Source of the DNA: Calonectria ilicicola
Lineage: Eukaryota > Ascomycota > Sordariomycetes > Hypocreales > Nectriaceae
DNA length: 64,000 bases
Assembly: GCA_020809705.1 (NCBI GenBank)
Contig: CP085834.1
Span: 1,116,001 to 1,180,000 of the forward strand
Direction: 5' to 3'
Shown: in pieces, positions 1-12,403 of the stretch
Layout of the letters: each line of letters begins with the position of its first letter
How positions within the stretch are numbered: the stretch's first letter is position 1
Notes under the pieces: model-generated
Databases searched by the model: none
What the model was told of the DNA's origin: nothing
The model's input: only the letters and a program-made list of their open reading frames with translations
Position numbers and translations under genes: made by a program

Positions 1-1402
1 TATTAGATAATAAGTAAGGGTTCTTTACTTTTAAATTAGAAGTAGGCTATTAGATTATTAGATTAGTAGAATATAGTTATAATCTTTTTAATTATATAAT
101 AATAAAAGACTAATAATATTACTATAAAGGAAAGCACTTAATAGAAAGAGGTTATATACTTTAACTATAAGGATCTATTAGAAGCTAAGGTAGTTGGTCT
201 AGAATAACTTATTTTATATCCTATTATAAAAAAGCTTATAAAAGATGAAATAGTATTTTTTACTTAATTATTTATATAGTTAGAAGAATTAGTCTAAGGA
301 TTATAAACTAAAGATCCTTTTTATTAATAGTAAATATAGAAGGTTAAATAGGGTATTAAAGATATAAAGGTATATTACTTAAATGGAAATAGTATACTTT
401 CTTATAAGGGAAGGCTAGTTATTTTAGTATAATATATATTAAGGATTAAGATATTTTATAGATATTATAATAATTTAAGGGTAAAATATATAGAAGTTAT
501 TAAAATAATTGAATTTATTAAGAGAAAATTCTATTAGAAAGGAATTATAAAGAATATATATAATTATATTTTAAGATATTAGATATATTAAGGTATATAA
601 ACCTTATATTATAGACTATATAGGAAGCTATAGTCTTTACTATTACTAATATACCTCTTTTAAGAAATTAATATAGATTTTATTATAAGGTTGCTTTAAA
701 GTGTTTATAATAATGGAGAAAAATATAATATTATTTTTATAATTATCTATTATATAATAAAATTTATTATATTTATATTTATAAAAAAAATACTTATTAT
801 TATTTAAATAATATAAATATTATATAAATATATAAAATATTAATATAAAATATTAAAAAGTATTATAAGTAATTAAGATAAATTATTTATAAGCTAGTTC
901 TAGGAAAAACTAATAAAAAAATAAATAATAATTAAGTAATTATTTACTATCTACTATCCTTAGATTAATAGGCAGACTAAGTGAATATATTAAACCTTAA
1001 AGAGATATTTAAGGTTATTTATAAAAGAAATTTTAAAGAGATAGGTAATATAACTTTTTAAGAATGAGTTTATTTATAATAATAATTAATATAGTATTAT
1101 TAAAGTATTATTAATATAAGTATTATATAATTATTATTTTAAAATAATTAAGTATATTTTAGAGTATTTAAAGATTTATATATAAAATATATAAAAGTAT
1201 ATTAAAATCTTAAGCTATATATATACTTAAGCTTAATAATATTAATAAAAAGCTATAAAAATATAAATTAAGTATTATAATAAAAAGTATATTATTATAA
1301 AATATAAAAAAGAATAGATTATTAGTTTATTTATAAAGAACTTTAGATTTAAATATAAGAAGCTTATACCTAAGTTTATTAAGATTACTATTATTAAAAG
1401 AA
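1..1402. other. AT-rich decayed repeat, unassigned
   Basis: This stretch is almost wholly A and T, with only scattered C and G. No open frame of useful length survives on either strand. The composition matches the RIP-mutated retrotransposon that begins at 1789, so it is probably another decayed repeat. I could not read a transposase or reverse transcriptase motif here, so its family is unknown. Confidence 0.6.
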
Positions 1403-1714
1403 TGCTCTCGGAACGAGAGTTTAAGGGGCGCTAAAAAGAAGAGGTGCATGATGATGTTTTTCCCATACTCTTGCTTAGGTAATCAGGTCATGTGACTAGC
1501 ACATGGTTATTCATGTGATTTAGCTTGAGGCCCCCCCGGAGGTGGGCGGGTGGGAGGGGGGGCTAATTTGTTAGCTTATTAAGCCTTAGGTTCCTCTAGC
1601 CTTAGGTTCCTCTAGCCTTAGGTTCCTCTAGCTTTGGGTTCCTCTAGCTTTGGGTTCCTCTAGCTTTGGGTTCCTCTAGCTTTAAGATCTCTCTTAAACT
1701 CGAGTCCGAGAGCA
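1403..1714. mobile_element. Small element with terminal inverted repeats, not RIP-mutated
   Basis: A 312-bp island of normal base composition inside the AT desert. Its left end (1403-1425, TGCTCTCGGAACGAGAG then TTTAAG) is an imperfect inverted copy of its right end (1693-1714, CTTAAACTCGAGTCCGAGAGCA). Between them lie a G/C-homopolymer stretch (about 1529-1562) and six 16-bp tandem repeats (1584-1679). No coding capacity is visible, so a MITE-like non-autonomous DNA element fits. No convincing target duplication is visible at the flanks. It could also be one end of a larger decayed element. Confidence 0.45.
1584..1679. repeat. Six tandem copies of a 16-bp unit
   Basis: Six exact-length units: three of CCTTAGGTTCCTCTAG followed by three of CTTTGGGTTCCTCTAG. 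The two variants are arranged in blocks, which suggests stepwise expansion by slippage or unequal exchange. The array lies inside the inverted-repeat element. Confidence 0.9.
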
Positions 1715-1783
1715 CTTTCTGGAGCGTTTAGGAGCAGGGCGACTAATCGCTCTTTCCGCAATAAAATAATAGATCTATAAGAT

Positions 1784-1788
1784 ATATC
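1784..1788. repeat. Target-site duplication, left copy (ATATC)
   Basis: ATATC immediately precedes the 5' LTR. The same five bases immediately follow the 3' LTR at 8689-8693. A 5-bp duplication is usual for Ty3/Gypsy integrases. Confidence 0.65.
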
Positions 1789-2187
1789 TGTTATGACCCA
1801 AACACCCAAAGGCGGTGACCACAGGCAGAACCCCAACCAATTATAATAAAACTACCCTGGACCCACATAACCAACCAATAAGAGCAAAATCAAACAGCCC
1901 CCATTCAACATCACCGAAGGTCACAATGAATATTATTAAACTAACTCCGTTCAACCATTATAATAATAGAACCTTAGATATAGTAGTATATAGATAGATT
2001 AGACCTTACTATAAGAGAGGGAGTTAATTAGCTTTTAATATAATTTAGTTATTTTAATTATAATTAATTATTATTTAATATAATACTTTTATTACTTTAT
2101 TTATTATAATATATTTAATTATTCTATTAATAATAAACTTTTTATTTTAATTAATTTATTAAATTAGGAATTAATTAGATTATTATA
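1789..2187 (+). repeat. 5' LTR of the Ty3/Gypsy copy
   Basis: This 399-bp block aligns along its whole length with 8285-8688. It starts TGTTATGACCC and ends GTTATA; the expected terminal CA reads TA, a CpA-to-TpA change. It lacks 5 bp near its start that the other two LTR copies have. Its outer half (1789-1980) keeps normal C and G content, while the inner half (about 1990-2187) is fully AT-converted. Confidence 0.85.
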
Positions 2188-4839
2188 TATTAAAAGCTTT
2201 TATTTAATTAATTATTTATATTAATAATTAAATAATAATAATATCTAGAAAGAATCCTATTACTATTACTTCTTTTAATAATACTAAATTAATTATAAAA
2301 CTATAATAGATTAAGAAGAAACTTATAGATATATAAGTATAACTTAAAGTAGAAAAAGCTAGAATTATTATAATTAAAGGAAATAAGGGTAAAGATATTA
2401 GTGAAATTCTAAGACCCCTGGTTCTAGAGCTTTTTCTAGGAAAGGCTGCTAATATAGTCCTCTTTCTTACCTGAATAAAAAAATACTTTTATTTTTTTTT
2501 AATATGATTTATAATCCTTAAAGCTTAGGTATTATATATTAAAATCTTTTTTAAGGGAATATAGGAGTATAATTTAAATTTATTATAAAAGATTATTTAA
2601 AAAATAAGGATAATATTAATTAAAATAAAGAAATTTAAGAGATTTTTAAAGATTAGGAATATTTTAAAATTATTATTAAAGATAATTTTAATATAATTAA
2701 TATAAAATAATAAATTATAAATTAATTATATAAATTTAAATAAATAAAATCTTATAATTAATATTTAATTAAATTTAAAAAAATTATAATATAAATAATT
2801 TAAAATAATAATATATTAATAAAACTTTATTATAAAAGTTTAAAAAGTAAAATTAAAAATAAAATCTATAAAGAAAATTAGTTAAAGAAATTCTTAAAAT
2901 ATATTAAAAGTATTATTAAAATTAATAAAAGATAATTTAACTAATATAAAGAATATATTTAAAATAATAAAAACTTATATATCCTAAATAAAAAAAAACC
3001 TAAAATAAGTAATAAAGTACTATATATAGGACTTATTTAGGATTAATAGAACTTAATATTATTTAAAAGTATAATAAAAGTAAGATTATCTACTTTAATT
3101 ATAGAAAGAAAGAATATAAATCCTTTAAATACTACTTCTTAAAAATAGAAAATTAGTTTAAACCTATACTAGAAAAATAGAAATAACTTAATATTATAAA
3201 AACTTAATAAATTTTAATACTAGAAGAAAAAGAAGATATTATAGGAAAAGTTGTTTTTATTATTATTAAGAAATATAAATTAATTACTATAATTAAGTAA
3301 TATATGGAAAACTATAAGTTATACAAGATAAAACTCACCCTATAATAAAAAATCAATAAAACTATCTAAAAAATATAATCAATCTAATAAAAAGGCTAGT
3401 CCTATCTCCCTATGAATGATTGGAACAAGCTAAGAAGATAGAAATCTCTATATCTATTCTAGATATATATACCAATAAAGCACTAATATAGTAGGATATT
3501 TGCATATATAATAAAAATGGAAATAGGAAATAGATAATTAATATTAAAAGAATAATCTAATAAGTTAGGGAATCTTTATAGGATAAAGATAGAATCTTCC
3601 TACTTATATAAAGCGAATGGCAATTAGGAAACCATAATCCCTAACCTATCTAATATAAAGAAAATAATTTTAAATTAAATATAGTATATAAAGAATATAA
3701 GAATATTTTATAAATAAGTTATTATAATTATAATTACCTTTAATATATAAAATAAAAATAGTATATAATATACTTTCTTATTAAGATAAAAGATATAATT
3801 ATTTACTATACTTATAGAAAATACTTTAACTAATATAAAATAATAGAAAGAAACCCTTACTATTAATTTACTATATTAGAACTAAATAAGTCTAAGTTCT
3901 TTAATTATAATAAGCTACTTTAGAACAAATATTAAAACCTTAAATATAATATTTATATAATAGATAAAGTAATAGCCTAATATTAAATAAAATTAAAAAA
4001 TAAATAAAGCCCTTTATAAAAGAGTAATAGAAGTAGCTAGGGTAATAATCTTTAAAGTTATTAAAAGAACTTTCTAAAAAAGCTTTATATTTTATAATTA
4101 AAAAGTAATCTTAATAATAATTAGAAATAGAAATAAAAATTAAAAGAAAGTAATATAATATTATAGTAAATAATAGAGCTAAGTAAAATTATATAAATCC
4201 TTAAGTAATTAATAAACTTTAGCTACTATAGATAATAAAAGTTAATTTATATAAAATTATTAATATAAAAGAAATACCTTTTAGATATAATAATAGTATT
4301 ATAAATAAGAAAATTAATTACTTAAAAGTCTTTATTAAAAGAAAGAATTAAAGAATAATCTTTAATATTATTAATATTAGATAATATAATCTAGTTTTAA
4401 GGTATTTATAGTTATATTAATATAATTCTAATATCTACTAGTGTATTGGCTAGGTGTAAATATTTAAGGAGTATAATATAACTAATGATATTTCTATAAA
4501 ATATAATAAGAGATTTTAAACTTTTAATTTTAATTAAGTAAAAGATATAAGTAAAAGAGAATCTTTACTACTTAAAGAAATAAAATATAAATATAAGAAT
4601 AATTAAAAAAGATAAAAATAATAAATAATTATTTATTTTAGAATATAGTTTTAATAAATTAATAAAAGTTTTAAAGAAATAAAAGTTAAAGTAAAAATAG
4701 ATAGATTATATAATATACTCTTATAGTACTGAATTTATAAAAAGCTCTTTATAGAAGAACTAGATACTAGATTATCTAAGTTTAGCTAGTAAAATTATAA
4801 AATTATTCTTAAAGATAGATCTAATATCTAATTTTACTT

Positions 4840-5560
4840 TATTTATAATCTTAATTAAATTAAGCTTAATATTTTAAAGAAATATATTTAAGATATATTT
4901 AAAAAAGAATATATTTATATTTTAAACTTTAAAGCTAATTATTTTATTATATTTATATTTAAGAAAAATAAAAAATTATATCTTATTATAGATTATTAAT
5001 AATTTAATAATATTATTATTAAAGATTATACTTTATTATTATTAATTAATAAAATAAAAAATTATCTTTATAAAGCTAATATCTTTATTATATTAGATCT
5101 TAAAGAAATATATAATCTTATTTATATTAAAAAAGAATATAAATAGAAAACTACTTTCTAAACTAAATTTGGATTATTTAAATACTTAATTATACTTTTT
5201 AGACTTATAAATATACTAATATTATTCCAATAAATAATAACCAATATATTATAAAAATACTTAGATATTTTTATTATTTATTACTTAAATAATATCCTTA
5301 TCTTCTTTAAAAATAAAGAAAAATATAAAGAATATATCTATAAGATCTTAAAAGCCCTTTAAAATATCAAACTCTTAATTAAACTAGAAAAAAGTAAGTT
5401 CTATATTTAAAAAATAGAATTTCTAAGATATATTATTAGCCTTAATAAAATTTGTATAGATCTAAAGAAAGTTATTATAATAAAAGATTGGAAAGAACCT
5501 ACTAATATAAAGGAAGTATAAGCCTTTCTTGGATTTATTAATTATTATTAAAGATTTATT
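4840..5560 (+). pseudogene. Decayed reverse transcriptase domain
   Basis: Conceptual translation across stops gives recognisable Ty3/Gypsy RT blocks. Around 5165-5230 the frame reads GLFKYLI, then LF-RLINILILFQ, matching the family's G-L-F-E-Y, P-F-G-L-N-A-P and F-Q motif. Around 5275-5300 YLNN stands where the catalytic YLDD should be. Around 5510-5560 AFLGFINYY marks the end of the RT connection. The catalytic Asp change and many stops show it is dead. Confidence 0.85.
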
Positions 5561-5679
5561 AAGGGATTTAATAAGATTGCTTTAAGTATAATAGAACTAA
5601 TTAAGAAAGGAATTATCTTTTAATAAAAAAATAAAGTATAATAATTATTTAAAGCTATAAAAAATACTATTTTAAAAGA

Positions 5680-6080
5680 ATCTATTCTTATAATATTTAA
5701 CTTTAATAAATCTATAAAGCTAGAAATCAATGTATTAGACTTTACCTTAAAGGCCTAGATTAGATAATAAGATAAATAAGAAAATCTATATTCTATAGTA
5801 TTTTACTTATATAAGCTATATAGCCTTAAGTTAAATTACTTAATCTATAATAAAGAATTCTTTATTATTATTAATATTTTTAAAGAATTCTAATAATACT
5901 TTTTAAAAAATAATTATAAAATTATAATATATATTAATTATAAAAATATTATTTACTTTATAATTATTTAAAAACTTAATAAAAAATAATTATAATATAT
6001 AGAATATTTATCTAAATTTAATTATTAAATTATTTATATTAAAGGAACTAAGAATAGCTACACTAATATAATTAGCTGCT
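5680..6080 (+). pseudogene. Decayed RNase H domain
   Basis: Downstream of the RT, translation across stops gives the RT-linked RNase H order: an L-E-I-NVLDF block (usually D-A-S-D-F), a Y-L-Y-K-L-Y block (usually F-Y-S-R-K-L), LNYLIYNKEF (usually LNY-I-DKE) and a YINYKNIIYF block (usually TDHKNL-YF). The order and spacing are diagnostic of Ty3/Gypsy pol. Stops are frequent. Confidence 0.8.
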
Positions 6081-6389
6081 AACCTAACTATAATATAGAA
6101 AAACTAAAAACACAAAAAAAACTATTAATCTATAACACTAATAGAGAACTAGAATAAGCCTTAATCAATAAAATAATAATAGAAATAAAGAAAATAATCA
6201 CTATTATAAAAATAAAAGGATTACTATATACAACCAGAACCACTACCATAGAAATACTAATATAATAAATAGAATAAGGCAATCTATTATTAAGAAAAAT
6301 TAAAGAATATAATCTAGTACTTCTAAAAGAAGAAAAAATAAACTATTTATAAGTATTAAAGGAATATTAAATAAAGTTAATAAAAGATA

Positions 6390-7260
6390 TTTATAAATAT
6401 CCTTTATATAGTTATAAAGGTATTAATAAAACCCTTAAATAAGTTAAATAGATATTTTCTTTTAATAAGATAAAAAGAAAGTTGAATAAGTATATAAAAA
6501 ATACAATCTATATTAACACTCTAAAAAACCAAAATATAAACTATATAGATTATTATAACCATCCTCTATTATATAATAATCATAAAATTTAATTATAATA
6601 GACTTTATTATTAATCTTCTTTTATTAGTAGATCTTACTATAGGAGTATATTATAATAATATTTTTATTATTATTAATTACTTTATAAAAGTAGTATATT
6701 ATCTTTTTTATAATAAAATAATAAAAGAGAAATAATTTACTTACTTTTTCTTTTAATATATAATTATTATATATAGATTACTAATTAAAATTATTTTAGA
6801 TAGAGAATAATTATTTGCATCTAAGTTTTAATAAAGCCTGATATTCTTAATAAGATTAAACTATAAGCTAAGTATAGCCTTCTATCTTTAAATAGATAGG
6901 TAAACTAAATATTAAAATTAGGAAATTAAATAATATTTATAATACTATATTAATTATAAGTAAATTAATTAAATAGAAAAGTTATTTATTATATAGTTAG
7001 TATATAATATATTCTATAATTATAATATTAAAATAACACTAGCAAAAGCCAATTTTAACTTTATATTAAATATTTATTAAGCCCCCTTAGAAAATATAAT
7101 TTAAGTAAAAGCTATAATTAAGTTAGATAATCTAAGAAAATTATATAAAGAAATAAAGATAGAATTTAAGTTTATCTATAATATAATAAAAAGATATTAT
7201 AATTTAAAAAGATTAAAAGGATTATTCTTCTTAAAGAGAGATATAATTTACCTAATAATA
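6390..7260 (+). pseudogene. Decayed integrase domain
   Basis: Translation across stops shows the N-terminal zinc-binding region (YKGINKTLK near 6415, where Gly-His-x-Gly would stand) and a core start near 6590-6660 (IIDFI followed by a Leu-rich run, as in the usual A-x-D-F-I). The catalytic Asp and Glu context is eroded. Position between RNase H and chromodomain supports the call. Confidence 0.7.
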
Positions 7261-7484
7261 AAAAATCTTATAATAAAAAGATAAAATAAAAAAATTAACT
7301 TTATATAGATTAGATTATATCTAATTAAAAGAAAAATATTAGAAAATAATTATAAACTTAACCTCCTAAATAATATTAAAGTTTACTCTATCTTTTATAT
7401 TTTACTACTAGAACCTAATAATAACATCTAAGTTAATACAGAACCTAGCTATAAATTACAAATAAAAAATCTAGAAGACTAGTA

Positions 7485-7600
7485 GGAAATTAAAAAAATC
7501 TTATAAAGAAGAGAAAAAGATAGAAAATTTAAAATTAAATAGAAAGGCTATAAAGAAATAATCTAAAAATCTACCAAATACCTTATACATTACTCAAAGA
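7485..7600 (+). pseudogene. Decayed C-terminal chromodomain
   Basis: The frame reads EIKKIL, stop, RREKDRKFKIK, stop, KGYKE. In an intact chromodomain the second stop would be the Trp of the hallmark K-W-K-G-Y, so TGG has become TAG. A chromodomain after integrase defines chromoviruses, which use it to target heterochromatin. Confidence 0.7.
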
Positions 7601-8270
7601 TACTAAAAGCATTTCTCCAGAATCAACACAAAGGAAATCAAGCAAACCACTCCAATTAATAACCTTATAATCCTTAAGTAATTATATCTCCAACAACACC
7701 AACACCTCAACATACTCCTTTTCTTCTAATTCATTTAAATTCTTATAATTTTAAAAAATTATCTTCTTTATTTTCTTATATAAATAATACTTCTAAGTAT
7801 ATAAGTATTATAATTAAGCTAGAGCACTTATTAAATCTATCTTAGCCTTTTCTTTCTCTCTATCAATCTAATCTTTCTTATAAGAAACCTACTTAATTAA
7901 AAAGAAATAAGTATATAAAAGTAAAAAGAAGAGTATACTTATAAGCCTGGGCAGAAATACTCTCAAAATCACAACTAGAATATTTATTCTTTATATAAAA
8001 TTTATAATAGCTTTTTCCCTTAGCTATAATATAGAATAGCTACCTAATATAAAAATAAGCTAAATAATAAAATATCTTAAAACTAAATTTATTAATTAAT
8101 TTAATAATATCCTTTTAATAAGCTTTAATTATTTTAAAATAAAATATAATTTTAATAATATAATCTAATATTCTATTAATACTTAAACTATAAAAAGATA
8201 AAAAAAGAAAAAATATACAATAATCATAAGTGGGGAAACTAGCCTATTTACCTAGCCTTAGGATAAGACT

Positions 8271-8284
8271 AATAAGAGGGAGAG
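8271..8284 (+). other. Polypurine tract of the retrotransposon
   Basis: A 14-base all-purine run directly before the 3' LTR at 8285, where plus-strand priming takes place in LTR elements. Confidence 0.7.
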
Positions 8285-8688
8285 TATTATATTATAATCT
8301 AAACACTTAAAGGCAGTGACTATAAGCAGAATCCCAATCAATTATAATAAAACTACCTTAGACCTATATAATTAATTAATAAAAATAAAATTAAATAGCC
8401 CTTATTTAATATTATTAAAGATTGCAATAAATATTATCAAACTAACTCTATTTAACTATTGCAATAATAGAACCTTAAATATAGTAATATATAAATAGAT
8501 TAGACCTTACTATAAGAGAGGGAGCTAATTAGCTTTTAATATAACTTAATTACCTTAATTACAATTAACTATTATTTAATATAATATTTCCATTACTTTA
8601 TTTACTATAACACATCTAACCATCCTACTAATAATAAATCTTTTATTCTGATTGGTTTATTAAGTTGGGAATTGACCAGACTGTTATA
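8285..8688 (+). repeat. 3' LTR of the Ty3/Gypsy copy
   Basis: This 404-bp partner of 1789-2187 begins right after the polypurine tract and ends GTTATA before the ATATC duplication. Its inner, upstream half is AT-converted. Its outer 100 bp (about 8590-8688) keeps C and G, the mirror image of the pattern in the 5' LTR. Confidence 0.85.
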
Positions 8689-8693
8689 ATATC
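8689..8693. repeat. Target-site duplication, right copy (ATATC)
   Basis: Matches 1784-1788 exactly and abuts the 3' LTR. Confidence 0.65.
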
Positions 8694-9286
8694 TATCTAA
8701 ATAATACTAATAAATATATAATATTTTCTTAATCTTCTTACTTAAACCCTAAGAAAGCGCTAAAAGTAATACTACTATCTACTTACTAAAGCTAATTAAA
8801 GAAGAAAATAAGTAAAAAATTAAGAAGATTATTATATATAAAGGTAATAATAATAAGATATTATATTAAATTAAATAAATTAAATAGCTTATAGAATATA
8901 ATATATAAGAATTTAAAGCTTATTTTAAAAATATAATAACTTTAATATATAAATATTATAAATAGATTAAAAGAATATATAAAAAATAGAATAATAAAAT
9001 ATAAGGGTAATATTACTTTTACTAAATCCTTTTAAAGTTTAAAAATAAGCTTTTAAAAGAAAAAGATAATTATAAAAATATAAAACTAAAAAGACCAATC
9101 AAGCACATATACCAAATATATACTAATATAAAATATTATAAAGCAAGAATACCTATAATAGTATTATATAGTAAGTGTAAGTAAATGGTTCTATAGTTTA
9201 TTAAGTTGAAGTCTTGGTAATAAGAATAGAGGTCTATTGTGGTCCTATTTGTGCTTTACTCTAGTTGTGAATCTAGTTTGTTATAA
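8694..9286. other. AT-rich spacer between the two retrotransposon copies
   Basis: About 590 bp of decayed AT-rich DNA with no readable motif. Its last 120 bases are somewhat less converted. It separates the target duplication of copy 1 from the abrupt start of homology in copy 2. Confidence 0.5.
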
Positions 9287-12200
9287 ATTGCCTTAAGTAT
9301 AATAAAACTAATTAAGAAAGGAATTATCTTTTGATAGGGAAGTAAAATATAATAATTATTTGAAGTTATAAAAAATGCTATTTTAGAAGAACCTATCCTT
9401 ATAATATTTAATCTTAATAAATCTATAGAGCTAGAAACTAATGTATTGGATTTTGCTTTAGGGGCTTAGATTGGATAATAAGATAAATAAGAAAACTTAT
9501 ATCCTATAGCATTCTACTTATATAAATTATATAACCTTAAGCTAAATTACTTTATTTATAATAAAGAATTTCTTATTATTATTAATATTTTTAAAGAATT
9601 CTAATAATATCTTTTAAAAAATAATTATAAAATTATAATATATATTAATTATAAAAATATTATTTATTTTATAATTACTTAAAAACTTAATAAAAGATAA
9701 TTATAATATATAAAATACTTATTTAAATTTAATTATTAAATTATTTATATTAAAGAAATTAAGAATAATTATATTAATATAATTAGTTACTAATCTAATT
9801 ATAATATAAAAAAACTAAAAATATAGAAAAACTATTAATCTATAATACTAATAAAGAATTAAAATAAGCCCTAATTAGTAAAATAATAATAGAAATAAAG
9901 AAAATAATTATTATTATAAGAATAAGAGGATTATTATATATAACTAGAATTACTATTATAGAAAAACTAATACAACAAGTGGAATAAGATAATCCACTAT
10001 TAAGAAAAATTAAAGAATATAATCTAGTACTTCTAAAAGAAGAAAAAATAAACTATTTATAAGTATTAAAGAAATATTAAATAGAGTTAATAAAGGATAT
10101 TTATAAATATCCCTTATATAGCTATAAAGGTATTAATAAAATCCTTAAATAAGTTAAATAGATATTTTCTTTTAATAAGATAAAAAGAAAGTTAAATAAG
10201 TATATAAAGAATATAATTTATATTAATACTTTAAAAAATTAAGATATAAACTATATGGATTATTATAACTATCCCTTATTATATAATAATTATAGGATTT
10301 AATTATAATAGACTTTATTATTAATTTTTCTTTATTAGTAGATCTTATTATAAAAATATATTATAATAATATTTTTATTATTATTAATTACTTTATAAAA
10401 GTAATATATTATCTTCTTTATAATAAAATAATAAAAGAAAAATAATTTATTTATTTTTTCTTTTAAAATATAATTATTATATATAGACTATTAATTAAAA
10501 TTATTTTAAATAGAGGATAATTATTTATATTTAAGTTTTGGTAAAGCCTGATATTTTTAATAAGATTAAATTATAAATTAAGTATAGTTTTTTACTTTTA
10601 AATAAATAAATAAATTAAATATTAAAATTAAAAAATTAAGTAATATTTATAATATTATATTAATTATAAGTAAATTAATTAAATAGAAAAATTACTTATT
10701 ATATAGTTAGTATATAATATATTTTATAATTATAATATTAAAATAATATTAATAAAGGCTAATTTTAGCTTTATATTAGATACTTATTAAGCCTTTTTAG
10801 AAGGTATAATTTAAGTAAAAGTTATAATTAAGTTAGATAATTTAAGAAAATTATATAAAGAAATAAAAATAGAATTTAAATTTATTTATAATATAATAAA
10901 AAGATATTATAATTTAAAAAGATTAAAAAGATTATTCTTTTTAAAAAAGATATAATCTACCTAATAATAAAAAATCTTATAATAAAAAAATAAAATAAAA
11001 AAATTAACTTTATATAAATTAAATTATATTTAATTAAAAAAAAATATTAAAAAATAATTATAAGCTTAATCTCCTAGATAATATCAAGATCCACTTTATC
11101 TTCTATATCTTACTATTAGAATTAAGTAAAAATATCTAGGTAAATATAGAACTTAAATATAAACTATAAATAGAAAATTTAAAAGATTAATAAGAAGTTA
11201 AGAAGATATTATAAAGAAAAAAGAAAAATAGAAAATTTAAAATTAAATAAAAAGATTATAAAAAAATAACTTAAGAATTAATAAAATATTTTATATATTA
11301 TTTAAAGATATTAAAAGTATTCCTAAAAATATAATATTAAATAAACTATTAAGATTAATAATATTTTAATTAATAATATCTATAGCTCTTAAAGATTGTA
11401 CTTAAATAATAATCTTTAATTCTACCTAATTTATATCCTTTAACTTATTTAAAGAAAAAAGACCTTAATATATTATTTCTATATTTTTTATTTTAAATTA
11501 ATATTTTTAATAATAAAGGTAGAATAAATAATTTAAGAATTCTTGAACTTTAGCTTAAGCTATAAATGCTTTTGCTTAAATATAAAGGAACTCTTTTTTA
11601 ACTATCTCCTTCTTTATATTTAAATAATTAAATTCCTAATTTATTTAGATTATTATAGATATTAGTATCTATTTATATTTATTATTTATAAAAATTATAT
11701 ATATATGGCTAAAGATATTTTTAAAGTATTATATATTTTATTATAATAAATATATTTATTATAATAATTATTAAAATCTAGTAATATCTTATATTATAAA
11801 CCTTTAAAAAATAAAAAAAATATAATATAATTTTAAAATCTATTAAATTGATAAATTAGGCTTAAGTATTAATATAAAGATATAGCTTGAAAGTACCTAG
11901 ATCCTAAGGTATAATTAGAAAATATTTTGAAGGTTAAGAATAAGAAACTTATATATAAAGTTAACTTAATAGGCCTTAAAGATAAGATTAATAAAAAAAG
12001 GATATTATATTATAATCTATAATATACTTAGGTAATTAAATAAGATAAAAATAATACTTACTTACTTTATAATCCTATATTAATTAATAAGGAAGTACTT
12101 ATAAATAATTACTTATAAGTATTAATAATTACTTTATAATTATTACCTTAATTATTAATATATTAAATAGAACTAATATAATAAATATCTACTAAATAAT

Positions 12201-12403
12201 AATATATAAATAAATTAGAATCCACCCTTATAATTAATATTAACTAGCTTTTAATATAACTTAATTACCTTAATTATAATTAATTATTATTTAATATAAT
12301 ACTTCTATTGCTCTATTTACTATAATACATCTAATTATCCTACTAATAATAAATCCTTCATTCTGATTAGTTTATTAAGTTGGGAATTGACCAGACTGTT
12401 ATA
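9287..12403 (+). mobile_element. 5'-truncated second copy of the Ty3/Gypsy element
   Basis: From about 9287 the sequence aligns colinearly with about 5577 onward of the first copy: the end of the RT connection, RNase H, integrase and chromodomain, to about 11,335. A divergent stretch of some 670 bp follows, of similar length to the matching interval in copy 1, then an LTR (12003-12403). Gag, protease and most of RT are missing. It is RIP-mutated with independent substitutions, so the two copies were mutated separately or unequally. Confidence 0.85.
12003..12403 (+). repeat. 3' LTR of the second copy
   Basis: A 401-bp LTR that starts TATTATATTATAATCT after an A-rich purine run, like the 3' LTR of copy 1, and ends ACCAGACTGTTATA. 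The middle (about 12,030-12,240) has diverged from the other LTRs. The outer 100 bp are almost free of C-to-T change. Confidence 0.8.

Larger units (their letters stand above)
1789..8688 (+). mobile_element. RIP-degraded Ty3/Gypsy chromovirus, full-length copy
   Basis: A roughly 6.9-kb LTR retrotransposon on the + strand, bounded by two LTRs, a 5-bp target duplication and a polypurine tract. The pol order can still be read through many stops: reverse transcriptase, RNase H, integrase, then a C-terminal chromodomain. Order and chromodomain place it among the chromoviruses. Nearly all C has become T and G has become A, and Gln and Trp codons have become stops, as RIP produces. It cannot encode protein. 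Gag must lie at about 2250-4000 and a protease before 4800, but I could not read their motifs securely. Confidence 0.9.

Noticed and set aside
1584..1679. CRISPR-like array
   Set aside because: Units are contiguous without spacers and the genome is eukaryotic. It is a simple tandem repeat.
1815..1997. 60-codon frame in the 5' LTR
   Set aside because: It lies wholly inside an LTR and has no counterpart in the other LTR copies.
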